A stretch of DNA of 20,775 nucleotides from Lingula anatina (lineage: Eukaryota > Brachiopoda > Lingulata > Lingulida > Lingulidae). The notes under the pieces were generated by a model that did no database searches, was not told the DNA's origin, and saw nothing but the letters and a program-made list of their open reading frames with translations. Positions 9,785-18,144 of this stretch are shown here, piece by piece (position 1 is the first letter of the stretch; each line of letters starts with the position of its first letter). The DNA is taken from assembly GCF_001039355.2 (NCBI RefSeq), contig NW_019775552.1, positions 308,162 to 328,936 on the forward strand, given 5' to 3'. Both the position numbers and the translations under genes were made by a program.

Positions 9785-10424
9785 AGAATGCTATACTCAT
9801 TGATCCCACATGCATCTGAACGTAGCCATCCATCACTGGAAGGAAGTCGGTTTTGATGCAGAATCAAGTTATTTCTTGTATCCCATCGATGGTCAAATGA
9901 GGGTCCACACACATGTTGAAAAATGCCTCTTGGAAGGTTGTGTGCAGGATAATATTGCCTGAGGTGTTGGATCAGTCCGCATCTGGAGAACATTCCAAGC
10001 CCATGGTATTAGTACATTGTTACTTTTGGAACAAAACGTAACTTGGGCATTTTACTGTAACGTTCTCAACAGATAGCTCACTCCATTGCAAGATTTGACT
10101 TCAGGGATGCTGCCGGCGTCATTGTGACAACGCACATGCTCACAGTTCTCGTCTGGCAAGCGATTTGTTGCAGAAACACAGAGCTCTGAGGATGGGACAA
10201 CCGCCTTTGAGTCCTAATAATAATCCTATTGAGCACCTGAGGCATTAATTGGAATGATCATTGCAGAGGAGAACCAATTCCCAACTAATCTGGACCAATT
10301 CCGCCAGGCTCTTTAATATGAATGGGACAATATCCCACAAAACGGAATGGTTACCCGTGTTGAAGGCTTGTCGCGCCATCTACAGGAGATAACTGCAGTA
10401 CGCGGTAGACGGACACGCTGTTAG
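9785..10424 (+). pseudogene. Tc1-like DDE transposase, catalytic domain relic (right arm)
   Basis: Plus-strand peptides in shifting frames follow the Tc1 (DD34E) catalytic domain. FDAESSYFLYPIDGQMRV (about 9855-9905) corresponds to the first-Asp DES motif. A His-rich CDNAHAHSSR and LASDLLQKHRALRM (about 10130-10195) correspond to the DNA(R)PH block with the second Asp. SPNNNPIEHL (about 10210-10240) carries the third, Glu. PTNLDQFRQAL, YEWDNIPQ and a terminal VRGRRTRC precede the stop at 10424. In intact elements the enzyme cuts and pastes at TA. This copy has many stops, a shortened middle and no recognisable N-terminal helix-turn-helix region. Its last ~300 bases lie inside the long inverted repeat. 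The family call is strong; it is clearly inactive. Confidence 0.8.
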
Positions 10425-10759
10425 ACACGTGAACTTTAACGAGTACACCCTAATGCTAATTGTGTGTAAATTTGGTGACATTTGGTGGCGTCTTTTCGAT
10501 TTAATAGACATTTCTTTACATCTGTAGAAATCACAGTGAAACATTGGATTTGAGGGGGTACCTGTTATAAATTTGACTAAATGGTATAAGATGTACATAT
10601 GTTCACCACTATTTTGTATCTTATGAACCATAAGTCATGAAAGAAATGACATCTGGAATAAAAGGCACCGTTTATAACAATTTACATCTGTGAGGTGATC
10701 ATTTGTAAATATAAGTACATGGAAATGAGGGTGGAACAACCTTATTGACCAATGTTGTA

Positions 10760-11830
10760 TACCTAGGCCTTCACAAGCTATATATCCCATATCATTCGGA
10801 TAATGTTCAAGTGATGTTTTGCTACAGGATGAGAACTTAGCATCCCATTTGTATTGCTTTAGGAGCGTACAGTGAAGGGAATATCATGAAAACCCAGTGA
10901 TCTGACCAAAGACATTGTGGCGATTTGATCGACTAATGGTAGAGGACAGATCCAGTATAACTACGTAGTATAAGTATGCATACCAATGCAATTTACTGTT
11001 ATACAACGCCGTACTCCCTTGGGTAAAATTAAAGGCTAACATCCCCGTTTCAATTTACCACTTCAAGGGAAAGATTCAGAACAGCGCCCTGGCCTGAATT
11101 TTGATCTTACAAACTGACCCCTGGAAACCACAAAATTTTCTTTAATGCCCGAAATCTTTGAATTTAAATACTCGATCCCCACCATTAAAAGTGCCACGTA
11201 CCGACCCTCACATTGACTGCATGCCTCTCTTGTTATAGAGTACAATTCAAATCAATTTAAAAGAGACAAACCTAGCTGTTATTATAGAATCGGAATTCTT
11301 TAACATATATTTTGTCTCGACTCCAGGGACGTCTCAATTTCTTTTTCGCCCTATATATATATATCTTATTCAGTTGAACGGTCTATATCGCAACATTTAT
11401 ATTTAAGTTCATTAAAAACCACAAATCAAACGAATTGAGTGTACGCGCCGTAATGTACATGATCTTTGGATGGTTATTTTAGTAATCCGATGTTGATAAT
11501 TTCGAATCCTATTATAGTAAATGTGCGTACATGGAAAGCATCAAAACAGACTAAAGGCATTTTCGCGTCGATCATTATACCGTTTTATTTGCATCTCATC
11601 TGTAGCGACATTTGTTGATTAACGAAGCACCGCGCAATTATGTAAGAGAACCTCGAAAACAGAGAACCCGCACCAGACACGGGCATTTAATTTTGGTTGG
11701 TCCTTACGGGCTTGCATTCGACCAGAGTTGTGAATCAATCTAGAGTAAATTATTTTCCGTTTATATAAAAGTTACCTAAGTCCCGCATAACGCTATCTCA
11801 AAAATTGGTCACTTTATGACCCTTTAAAAC
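10760..11830. other. Non-coding stretch, nothing recognised
   Basis: AT-rich DNA without supported exons, repeats or RNA genes. A minus-strand 60-codon frame at 11063-11245 resembles no family I know and lacks convincing splice or promoter context. A short (TA)n run lies near 11352-11363. Confidence 0.45.
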
Positions 11831-11831
11831 A

Positions 11832-12335
11832 CCGGTGTGGCGTGATAGACCCGTGCCGTGACGAAACCGTTCTGCACATGCGCATTGATGGTAGATTGAA
11901 AGAAGTAACTTCCGGTATGACGATGTCGTCCTAAGTAGGCGCTATGTTTGCACTGAACTATGATTTTCCAATTCATAATTCAGTGGTTTTCGTCATGAGA
12001 GAGTATGTATTTGATAATCTTATTACTACAGTATTGGGGGGAATGTTGGAAGTGAGCTTTTGATCGTGAATGAACTGTTTTGCTCTGTGTGAAAAACGTG
12101 GCAGATCTAAGACTCGTAGTATAAATATTTTCACTCTACAATGTTCTTTCAATTCAGAGTTCAGTCATTTTCATTAAAAGAAATTGTGTGTTTGATAATA
12201 CTACAACTTTCTCTGAGGGGAAATGTTGGAAATGCATGTGCAGCTACGTACTGTAAGTCAACAGACTGCTACCCCCGCGTGAATAATCCGTCAGAACGGT
12301 TTATTCACGACGACGGTTTCTTCACGTGACACCGG
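11832..12335. mobile_element. 504-bp MITE with ~43-bp TIRs beginning CCGGTGT
   Basis: The left end, 11832-11874, reads CCGGTGTGGCGTGA at its start and 'aaaccgttctg' at its inner end. The reverse complement of 12292-12335 reads CCGGTGTCACGTGA at its start and 'aaaccgttctg' at its inner end. The arms align over their whole length with one 1-base gap. No transposase frame fits in 504 bp, so it would be a non-autonomous element. No clear target-site duplication was found in the flanks ('tttaaaaca' left, 'tacagatgt' right), so insertion is inferred from the TIRs only. Confidence 0.7.
11960..12240 (+). repeat. Diverged tandem duplication inside the MITE, ~179 bp period
   Basis: 'ccaattcataattcagtggttttcgtcatgag...tatgtatttgataat...ggggggaatgttggaagtg' (about 11968-12055) matches 'tcaattcagagttcagtcattttcattaaaa...tgtgtgtttgataat...gaggggaaatgttggaaatg' (about 12148-12235). 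The two copies fill most of the interior between the TIRs. Confidence 0.65.
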
Positions 12336-13098
12336 TACAGATGTAGACACTCAATTAATTAAGTTCGATGTGAGAAAACTTTCAACAAAAAGTGAAAATG
12401 TGAGCCACATATATTTAGATTAATATCGGAATAAATATATGACACTTCCCATTACTTTCACTGGTTTATGTCATTGTACCCTCTAACAGGGAAAGCAGTC
12501 AGCAGTTATTAATAGCAATATGAAACATTAATAAAAACGTTATGCAAATCGTGAGCGGTTGGGATAAGTTAATTTACGCTCTCATCTTTCATATGAAAAA
12601 AAAATGAATATTTATTACAAGAGTTCAGGGTGGGGGGAGCATAAGGGCATAGCAACTATTATGTTATGAAATAACGATTTGAAATAAAAAAAAAAAAGTC
12701 AAGTTGAGCCTTTCTACTGATATACATGTACTTTATCGTGTTTCGTGACTATCTAGCTTGGTCGGTTAAGAAGATATAGATATACCCCCCCCCCTGCCCA
12801 CACTTATTTCAACCTGTAAGATTGGAAAGTAGGTAGCTCCACATCTGGTTTCTATCAAGCGCGTTCAGAGCTTCAGAGCTTAGGACAAACATATTGCTCC
12901 TCGGGCCAGGAAATCTGGAGAGGGGGAGTAGAGGAACATGTCTTCTCAACATGGAAAGCTATATATTTTTGGTAATTTCCTTTGTATTATTTACAAACAC
13001 TATAAAATACCCTTTCTCGAATTAATATCATGTACACACATTTCTGTAAATATCCTGAATTTAAATACTAATATTAAATGTCAGAGACTTTGATTTAT

Positions 13099-13136
13099 GA
13101 CGAGAGGAGAGTGTTATGACAAGAGGAGAGTGTTAT
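13099..13136. repeat. 19-bp tandem pair
   Basis: 'gacgagaggagagtgttat' is followed directly by 'gacaagaggagagtgttat', one mismatch. Confidence 0.8.
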
Positions 13137-13277
13137 AAACTAAACACATCTTGGCAATAACCCGTAGACTAGCCTGCAGAGTGGTTTAGTTATTTTGATC
13201 AACATTATTGTTTATATTTTTATTAATATCAAACAATTTTAATGTTTGCAGCTATACCTGTTTGGGACCTGTACTCT

Positions 13278-13300
13278 GCGCCATATAATAGCAATGGCGC
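13278..13300. other. Perfect 7-bp hairpin
   Basis: 'gcgccat' (13278-13284) and 'atggcgc' (13294-13300) are exact reverse complements with a 9-base loop. No T tract follows, and rho-independent terminators are not expected in this kind of genome. Confidence 0.6.
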
Positions 13301-13397
13301 GAAGAAGTGATATTGTCAAATCCTGCAATAAAATTTTCTTCAAATATCAAATTTTATGAGATGGTTGAATACAACATCAGAAATAGAACAGTAATAG

Positions 13398-13421
13398 AAT
13401 TCAGTATAATGATACTGAATT
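13398..13421. other. Perfect 10-bp hairpin with 4-base loop
   Basis: AATTCAGTAT (13398-13407) and ATACTGAATT (13412-13421) are exact reverse complements around the loop AATG. It is compact enough to be a cruciform or the head of a small inverted-repeat element. No larger repeat boundary could be identified around it. Confidence 0.7.
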
Positions 13422-13889
13422 GTTGTAAAGAAATATAGGAAGCAGGGTGACCATATATGCTCGGAATTTTGTCGGAGAGGGAAATTTCTCGAGTTTGTTC
13501 ACTGCCCTGTGAAGCCATATTTTGTGGCCTGAAATGCCGTATCCGTTACTTCGTGACCTGACCTGTCCTGTCAAAAGCATGTCTGGGCGCTCTTTTCATC
13601 TTTCGATTCTTCCACATTAATCAAGATACGGAGTATCAATAACAAGTGCCCGGGGAGGGGGGGAGGCTGAAGGGAATAAATAATTATAAGTGGTATCCTT
13701 GCGACACAAGGTTACTCTGCAATTAATATCTTTCAATTTATGCTGTGAATTAATAGCCAGCTAGTCCGTTGATCTCGCGAATCAACCAAATGACCGTTAG
13801 TTGAGTTGCTTAACTGCAAGTAATTAATCCCCTCCCCTCCCCCGAATGTCATACTGGCAGGTTTCTAAATGAAGACTATACCGCAGAAA

Positions 13890-14046
13890 AAGTTTGGGGC
13901 CCAAAAGAGAGTCAGCCAAGGACACGTTAGGGCACACGTTTGAACACGTCATGATGGACATTTACAGGTGTAGGACCAGAACAGAGCTTCTTGTAAACAG
14001 TTTAGAACCAAGGGACCGAACTTGATTTGAAGACCAGAAGAGAGGC
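13890..14046 (-). repeat. Dispersed repeat D, arm 2 (inverted)
   Basis: The reverse complement reads 'ctcttctggtcttcaaatcaagttcggtcccttggttctaaactgtttacaagaagctctgttctggtcctacacctgtaaatgtccatcatgacgtgttcaaacgtg', near-identical to 7934-8090. It ends about 95 bp before the first candidate exon at 14141. Confidence 0.85.
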
Positions 14047-14140
14047 TTAACATACGTATTCTAAACTTTGAAGCATACTATGTTAAAGGACTTCGTATAG
14101 ATAGAGGGTTTTACAAATCCCCAAAACCATATTTTTATAG

Positions 14141-14211
14141 GAAGCAATCAAAGAAGTCTGCCTCATAGGGTCCGAGATGAATCCCATGGAAGAAAGAGAT
14201 GACCCTGAAAA
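14141..14211 (+). CDS. Candidate coding exon 1 of an unrecognised gene
   Basis: 71 bases between an acceptor-like 'atatttttatag' (AG at 14139-14140) and a donor-like 'gtaaga' (14212). One frame is open and reads EAIKEVCLIG, then SEMNPMEERDDPE, finishing with two bases of a Lys codon (AA). The composition (Glu/Asp-rich, 'atgaatcccatggaagaa') looks coding rather than AT-rich filler. The exon ends in phase 2, and the next candidate exon begins with exactly the one base needed, giving a continuous frame across a 283-base GT-AG intron (14212-14494). No protein family recognised; no upstream exon, promoter or start codon identified, so an internal exon is assumed. It could be a chance arrangement; the phase match raises confidence. 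Confidence 0.45.
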
Positions 14212-14494
14212 GTAAGATATAAACAGTTAATAATAAATAAAGCGTAAATCCAATGAAGCATGTTTTTCGTATGTAAGGGTTTATTGTGATGGGTTTATTA
14301 TGAAAATGTTATAAATATTATTCATTATTAACATTGAAAGCGTTGATAACAGTGTATATTTTGAAAGGATATAAACTGAAAAATATGAGAGAGTAATTTT
14401 AATATAAAGACAAAAGCTTGTGGTACACTTGTGCCATAAGTAGAAGTTATACGATGGAAACGACAAATATAGAAAACCGTTGCCTTATTTTCAG

Positions 14495-14640
14495 AGCAAC
14501 AGGAACAAGCTTAATGAGTATCCACGATACCGTGATGAACAATGTTCGCAACGAATTGAACAAGCAGATTGGGTTCCTAGGATGGGATAAAGACAATCAA
14601 GATCATTCAGCTCTTCTCGTCAATTTGAATGAAAGAATAG
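14495..14640 (+). CDS. Candidate coding exon 2 of the same unrecognised gene
   Basis: 146 bases between 'ttgccttattttcag' (AG at 14493-14494, good polypyrimidine tract) and donor 'gtaagc' (14641). Open throughout in the frame set by exon 1. It reads ATGTSLMSIHDTVMNNVRNE, continues with LNKQIGFLGWDKDNQ and ends LVNLNERI plus one base (phase 1). It is a soluble-looking, amphipathic, alpha-helical composition with no membrane segment. I do not recognise the family. An ATG at 14418 upstream in the same frame would fall in the intron. A possible next exon begins after 'caatttctag' at 14821, where the phase also fits (reading VDGAWIL), but its end is unclear. A pseudogene or captured exon is possible. 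Confidence 0.5.
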
Positions 14641-14644
14641 GTAA

Positions 14645-15580
14645 GCAGGATATGATTTAAGTATGAAAACACAATGTATTTAACATAAATGATCGATTCA
14701 AGGGAAAAATTACTAAGCTTGCAGATCATAGTTTTAAGGGTAAGATGGTGGTCTTACACAATACATGATACTTTAATGATAACATAGATGATATCTGTTT
14801 AGCGTTAAAAATCAATTTCTAGGTGTCGATGGAGCGTGGATTCTTAGTAACGCATGTGCATGCATATCACTTTCACAAATTGTATATGCCAAGGGATAAT
14901 TGGAATAACTCGCTCGATAAGCCATAAAAAGCTTTTATACCCTACTGCAATTCTATACCCTACTGCAATTCTACTTCAACAATTACATAGGGTTGTACAG
15001 AGGAGGAGCATTAATGCAGTAGATTAGCAGCATGACAGAAGCATGTTTCAAATATGCTAATTAGCTCCCAATGCGAAGCAGATTTGAGGCATATTTGCAG
15101 TATGATTGCAGTAGTCTACTGCGCTGGAGCATCTACTGCGTTTTCGTGCGGGAAACTTAAAATACCAACGAAAATTTGTGACGACAAATGCAACTCAAAA
15201 GACATTCCAGCCTTCTTGGGAAGTGTAAGATGGCAAAATAAGTTTATGTTTCCTCACGTTATAGTGAGTGGCTACCTCCAAATGCGTTGGGTGCAATCGC
15301 TTAAGTAATAAACAAGCGTTCATAGATACCCACACTTATCTGCACACATGCGCAGTAAGATCTGTACAGGTGTCTGTTCCGGTAAGTTATTCGAATCGCT
15401 ACAGTTATTCGAATCGGGACCTAATTCGCTATTTATTCGAATAAATGACTGTAGTGTGAACGGGGTAATAGACACTCAAGTAAATTACACATATTCCATT
15501 AACAATACCATTCTCGCACAGTCCTTGAAGTACTACACACTGTACTCAGAACTACATGTAGTAGGCGGGACGGACATTTA
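14645..15580. other. Stretch downstream of the exon pair
   Basis: Contains two plus-strand frames, 15054-15308 and 15348-15581, of 84 and 77 codons. Neither resembles a known family, and their starts lack supporting context. The first has an unusual number of Cys and a more coding-like base mix, so a further exon of the gene upstream cannot be excluded. A small 18-bp repeat and a 16-bp palindrome lie at 15385-15446. Confidence 0.35.
15385..15446. repeat. 18-bp tandem pair plus 16-bp perfect palindrome sharing TTATTCGAA
   Basis: 'agttattcgaatcgctac' (15385-15402) is followed by 'agttattcgaatcgggac' (15403-15420), then ATTTATTCGAATAAAT (15431-15446), a perfect palindrome. All three contain TTATTCGAA at nearly regular spacing. 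A protein-binding site cluster or the edge of a repeat is possible; function unknown. Confidence 0.7.
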
Positions 15581-15582
15581 AA

Positions 15583-15785
15583 CCGGTGTGGCAGGAGTGC
15601 ATGTCCTCGTAACGCAAGTCCGCCCGGACACTAAGTCCTGGGAATGCAAGTCCTAGGGCATGCATTGCTAGGAATGGAAGTCCTAGGACATACGTTACTA
15701 GGATTCAATGTCCGTAGGACGAAGGCTCCCAAGTAATGGAAGCCCTACGTGTAGTAATGCACGTCCTAATGGGACGTGCGTTCCT
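15583..15785. repeat. Left subterminal array of 'aagtcct' modules
   Basis: Repeated modules of the type 'gcaagtcctag', 'ggaagtcctagga', 'caatgtccgtaggac', 'ggaagccctacg' and 'gcacgtcctaatgggacgtgcg' occur about every 20-30 bases, many as imperfect palindromes ('cacgtcctaatgggacgtg'). Such arrays in DNA transposons often bind transposase; here that is inference. Confidence 0.7.
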
Positions 15786-16599
15786 AACATTTTAGTATAT
15801 AGTTTACACCAAGAAATTTCATGAATAAATAGATATAGAGACACACTAGTTTTAAAGATATAATAAACGTTTGCTTTATTCTATTTATATGACATTTTAT
15901 CTTTATATTTTACAATGTTTTCCGATAGGCAGTTTATATGCATATTAATGAAGAAACAAAAACAATTTATTTATTTTATGTGTATTTTTCATCTAGTAAA
16001 CGCAAATTTTGACGTATTAACGCACATTTTTGGCGTACTCTTCCCTCATTGCACAATATGAGCCTGGTTTGCCCGATATTTTTTTAACAAAATAAGGCAC
16101 CATCCAAAGGCATCCCTTATTTTCATCGTTTGGTGTATATGTACAGTGTATATTATTTCATGTCCTTTTCTACTGGGGAGTACATTTTGTGTTTTGCGTC
16201 GAAATGCTTATTTTCTCTCCCTCTCACTCTTTTTCAAAACCTTATTCCTAAGAGAAAAATCACTTTACACAAAACGCGGGATCTCCCTTCTTAGATTTAT
16301 TTTTCGGTTTACACTCGCTGAAATTAAAAAAAAACTCAAACTGGATGGAAATTTGCTCTTGGAAAGTATGGGCTGAAATTTAAGACAAATCAAGACAGTT
16401 TAGAAATTGAAAATTGCAATATATGTATATAATGTTCTGTAATAACCCTTTGCTATTTTGGTGCTTTGATACTTAAAAGACAAAACAAAAAAGTTCTAAA
16501 TGTAATGAGCACGGAATTTCGAACACATATTAGACATTAAAAACACCATTAAACATTTTGCTACCAGTAATAAATAGCGGTAAGGAGGGGGGGTAAGGT

Positions 16600-16695
16600 C
16601 GTGTCAAAGGTAGGTCTCGAACCCATAAATGCAACAGAAGGATTCATGAATTCTTACCTTGTAGTCTTGCACGATAACCACTACACAGACGAGCT
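16600..16695 (-). repeat. tRNA-like Pol III promoter pair, probable SINE head
   Basis: On the minus strand, TAGTGGTTATC (16683-16673) fits an A box and GGTTCGAGACC (16623-16613) fits a B box (consensus GGTTCGANTCC, one mismatch). They are 49 bases apart, wider than in most tRNAs but compatible with a long variable arm or a tRNA-derived SINE. TTCGAGA forms a 7-base T-loop with a mostly paired 5-bp stem, but the acceptor and anticodon stems do not fold well, so a working tRNA is unlikely. The 10-bp palindrome ATTCATGAAT lies between the boxes. The SINE tail boundary was not found. Bivalve V-SINEs are a candidate family, unverified. Confidence 0.5.
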
Positions 16696-16804
16696 GAAGT
16701 TGCAAACCTCTTATTTTTTGTCTCATATATGGCTCACCAGAAGGATTTCATATACATTTATTTTATTTTTTTTTTATCATTTAACAGTATTATTGGCTAA
16801 GGAT

Positions 16805-17002
16805 AGGACTTTCAAATGGCAGGACTTTTATTACTGTCATAGGAATAACAGGAATAAAAGTCCGACAGTAATACAAGTCCTACCTACTATAATTATGAGC
16901 CAGGAACCTAAGTCCCTGTAGGACTACTATTCCCAAGTAATGTTAGTCCTACAGACAACCATTACCTCGGTTCCTGGGGGACTTGGATTACTGTTACACC
17001 GG
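16805..17002. repeat. Right subterminal array with stacked inverted repeats
   Basis: GGACTTTTATT (16822-16832) is the exact reverse complement of AATAAAAGTCC (16853-16863), and overlapping it TATTACTGTC (16829-16838) is the exact reverse complement of GACAGTAATA (16864-16873). Further modules are 'acaagtcctacc', 'cctaagtccctgtaggac', 'gttagtcctac' and 'gggggacttgg'. The array ends in the terminal 'ttacaccgg'. The internal pairs could form alternative hairpins. Confidence 0.75.
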
Positions 17003-17053
17003 ATTATCTGACAGTAATCTAGTGAGACTCCCCGCGTGGATATATCGATCTAA

Positions 17054-17452
17054 AAGCTCTGGGAATACAGCCTAGAAGAAAGTGACATAGAAAGCAAAAG
17101 TGAATTTGAATGTGAACAGAAAAAAGTTCCTATAGTTGAAAAAGAAAAAGGACCTGTTCATAAAATGTCTAGGTTTAGTGGGAATGGAAGATAAAATTCT
17201 GTATTTAAGTTTGAAGGCATGGCAGAAAGATATGGATAGAGTGATAAAAGGAAAACTAGCAGATTTATTGAATGTTTAGAAGACGGAGCTCTTAAGTATG
17301 CGGTAGAGTTTGGAAACTGTAAATATAAACGTTTGAAAGAAGTGATGTCAGAATGCTTTAGTATGAAAGAGTCTGCTGCATCTGTTCTTAGAGTACTTCA
17401 ATTAATGAAGCAGGGTGAAAGTGGCTCTTTTTTGGCTCTTTTGGCTCTTTGA
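17054..17452 (+). pseudogene. Gypsy-like retrotransposon gag fragment
   Basis: A single plus-strand frame of about 130 codons broken only by TAA at 17192-17194 and TAG at 17237-17239. It starts with an acidic/Lys-rich linker (LEESDIESKSEFECE), then shows a capsid-like pattern: SRFSG, FKFEGMAERYG, SDKRKTSRFIECLEDGAL, YKRLKEVMSECFSM, ESAASVLRVLQLMKQGE. The order (phi-x-G, aromatic-rich helix, L-EDGAL-YA, Y-LK-M-F) follows the retrotransposon gag of gypsy-like elements, which builds the particle that packages element RNA. The frame then runs into a 'ttggctctt' simple repeat and stops. No protease, RT or integrase is next to it and no long terminal repeat was identified. It is a truncated, inactivated relic. 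Confidence 0.65.
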
Positions 17453-17470
17453 TGCTCTTTGGCTCTTGAA
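17422..17470 (+). repeat. Short 'tttggctctt' simple repeat
   Basis: 'ggctctt' recurs four times with variable T runs, plus one 'tgctcttt', at the 3' end of the gag-like frame. It marks the point where gag similarity is lost. Confidence 0.8.
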
Positions 17471-17994
17471 GTAGTGACTTACATCAGTGAGTGTTGTGTT
17501 CTTTGTACCTTCATAAAGCACTCGACCACGAAAGTGTAACACTGTCACGCGCACTTCTTATTTCGCAAAAGATGAAAAGGGTCTATTAGGAAGCGCGTTC
17601 AATTAAGCCTCTCTTACAACCCGTCGTGCGTGCTTAGAGATCATGCGTCCTCGGAGTTCTTGTCAGGCGTAGCGTTGTCGCAGGATGAAAATTAAATCGC
17701 AGCAGACGTAAGTAGTAAGTACTTTATGAGTAGGTGTGTCGTCCTCTAAACGTGTGGTCCGCAAGTGGTCTGTACGCCTTTTTGGAAGTAGGAAGAAGTA
17801 AGGAGCACGTACGATCTGTACTTGTGTCGCACGCAGTGAGTGAGATAATCGTACGTGTACTGCAAGTGAAGCGTGCGTTTTCAGAAATCGTACTTACGAA
17901 GTAAAAGAAACGTAAGAGAAACGTAATGAGCACGGAAGTGTTAAGCACGACACTCGGGCGTCGAATTGGTGGAACGCACGGATAATCAAAATAA

Positions 17995-18003
17995 TATAAA
18001 AGG
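17995..18003 (+). promoter_or_regulatory. TATA box, TATAAAAGG
   Basis: TATAAAAGG is a strong match to the animal TATA consensus. A pyrimidine-rich 'ctcttcatcattcac' follows about 25-30 bases downstream, where a start site would be expected, and an ATG in good context lies 43 bases beyond the box. The flanking CpG-rich block supports promoter activity. It may belong to a retrotransposon LTR. Confidence 0.5.
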
Positions 18004-18045
18004 GAGAACCGAGTCTCTTCATCATTCACTGTTTTGGCTTCCAAA

Positions 18046-18087
18046 ATGGCACTTCCAAGAAGGATGCGCCATCGACGTCGACTTTGA
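18046..18087 (+). CDS. 13-codon arginine-rich ORF downstream of the TATA box
   Basis: The ATG lies in 'ccaaaATGG', a good animal start context (A at -3, G at +4), as the first ATG after the predicted start site. It encodes MALPRRMRHRRRL, then TGA: 6 of 13 residues are Arg. Possible readings are a leader or upstream ORF, the first exon of a longer protein if a donor lies inside it, or chance. No known family is assigned. Confidence 0.25.
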   Translation: MALPRRMRHRRRL

Positions 18088-18144
18088 ACTGAGCGCAGAC
18101 TGTTCGTATCAGCTTTGATATAAGCGCACGATGCACCTAAGCAA

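Larger units (their letters stand above)
8907..10757. mobile_element. Inverted pair of Tc1-like transposons flanked by TA
   Basis: The outer ends are inverted repeats: 'caacattggtca' from 8907 and 'tgaccaatgttg' ending at 10757, each next to a TA dinucleotide (8905-8906 and 10758-10759), the Tc1/mariner target. The inverted similarity does not stop at a short terminal repeat. It runs about 645 bases inward (8907-9556 against 10113-10757), through a shared 3' UTR ('accccctcaaatccaatgtttcactg', 'acacacaattagcattagggtg') and into the transposase C-terminus on both arms. The object is thus two copies of one Tc1-like family pointing outward. The left copy is cut to its last quarter and the right copy lacks its N-terminus; an unrelated AT-rich core (about 9560-9780) lies between. 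Neither copy can encode transposase. Confidence 0.85.
12336..13885. other. AT-rich non-coding stretch with small hairpins
   Basis: No exon or transposon coding sequence recognised. It contains a C10 run (12785-12794), a 19-bp tandem pair (13099-13117, 13118-13136), purine-rich and pyrimidine-rich runs near 13652 and 13830, and two perfect hairpins listed separately. Confidence 0.5.
15583..17002. mobile_element. 1.4-kb CCGGTGT-ended element with palindromic end arrays
   Basis: The left end reads CCGGTGTGGCAGGAGTGCAT then GTCC. The reverse complement of the right end (ending 17002) reads CCGGTGTAACAGTAATCCAA then GTCC, so the first 24 bases match at most positions. Inside each end is an array of short 'aagtcct/aggactt' modules (15595-15780 and 16805-16995). 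The arrays also share a direct block: 'gtccgtaggac...cccaagtaatggaagccctac' against 'gtccctgtaggac...cccaagtaatgttagtcctac'. The interior is AT-rich with no transposase, so it would be non-autonomous. No target-site duplication was found ('catttaaa' left, 'attatctg' right). The alternative right boundary is the related end at 19339. Confidence 0.6.

Noticed and set aside
13645-13845. Purine run near 13652 and pyrimidine run near 13830 as a transposon TIR
   Set aside because: The complementarity is limited to low-complexity G/A and C/T runs and does not extend into the flanks.
15054-15308. Cys-containing 84-codon plus-strand frame as a gene
   Set aside because: No recognised domain, no convincing start or splice context; kept only as a possible exon in the stretch description.
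16601-16921. 106-codon plus-strand frame
   Set aside because: It crosses the antisense of tRNA-like A and B boxes and the subterminal inverted repeats, so it is non-coding repeat sequence.
17724-18044. 106-codon minus-strand frame in the CpG-rich block
   Set aside because: High CpG content lowers stop frequency; there are no motifs, and it overlaps the TATA box region.
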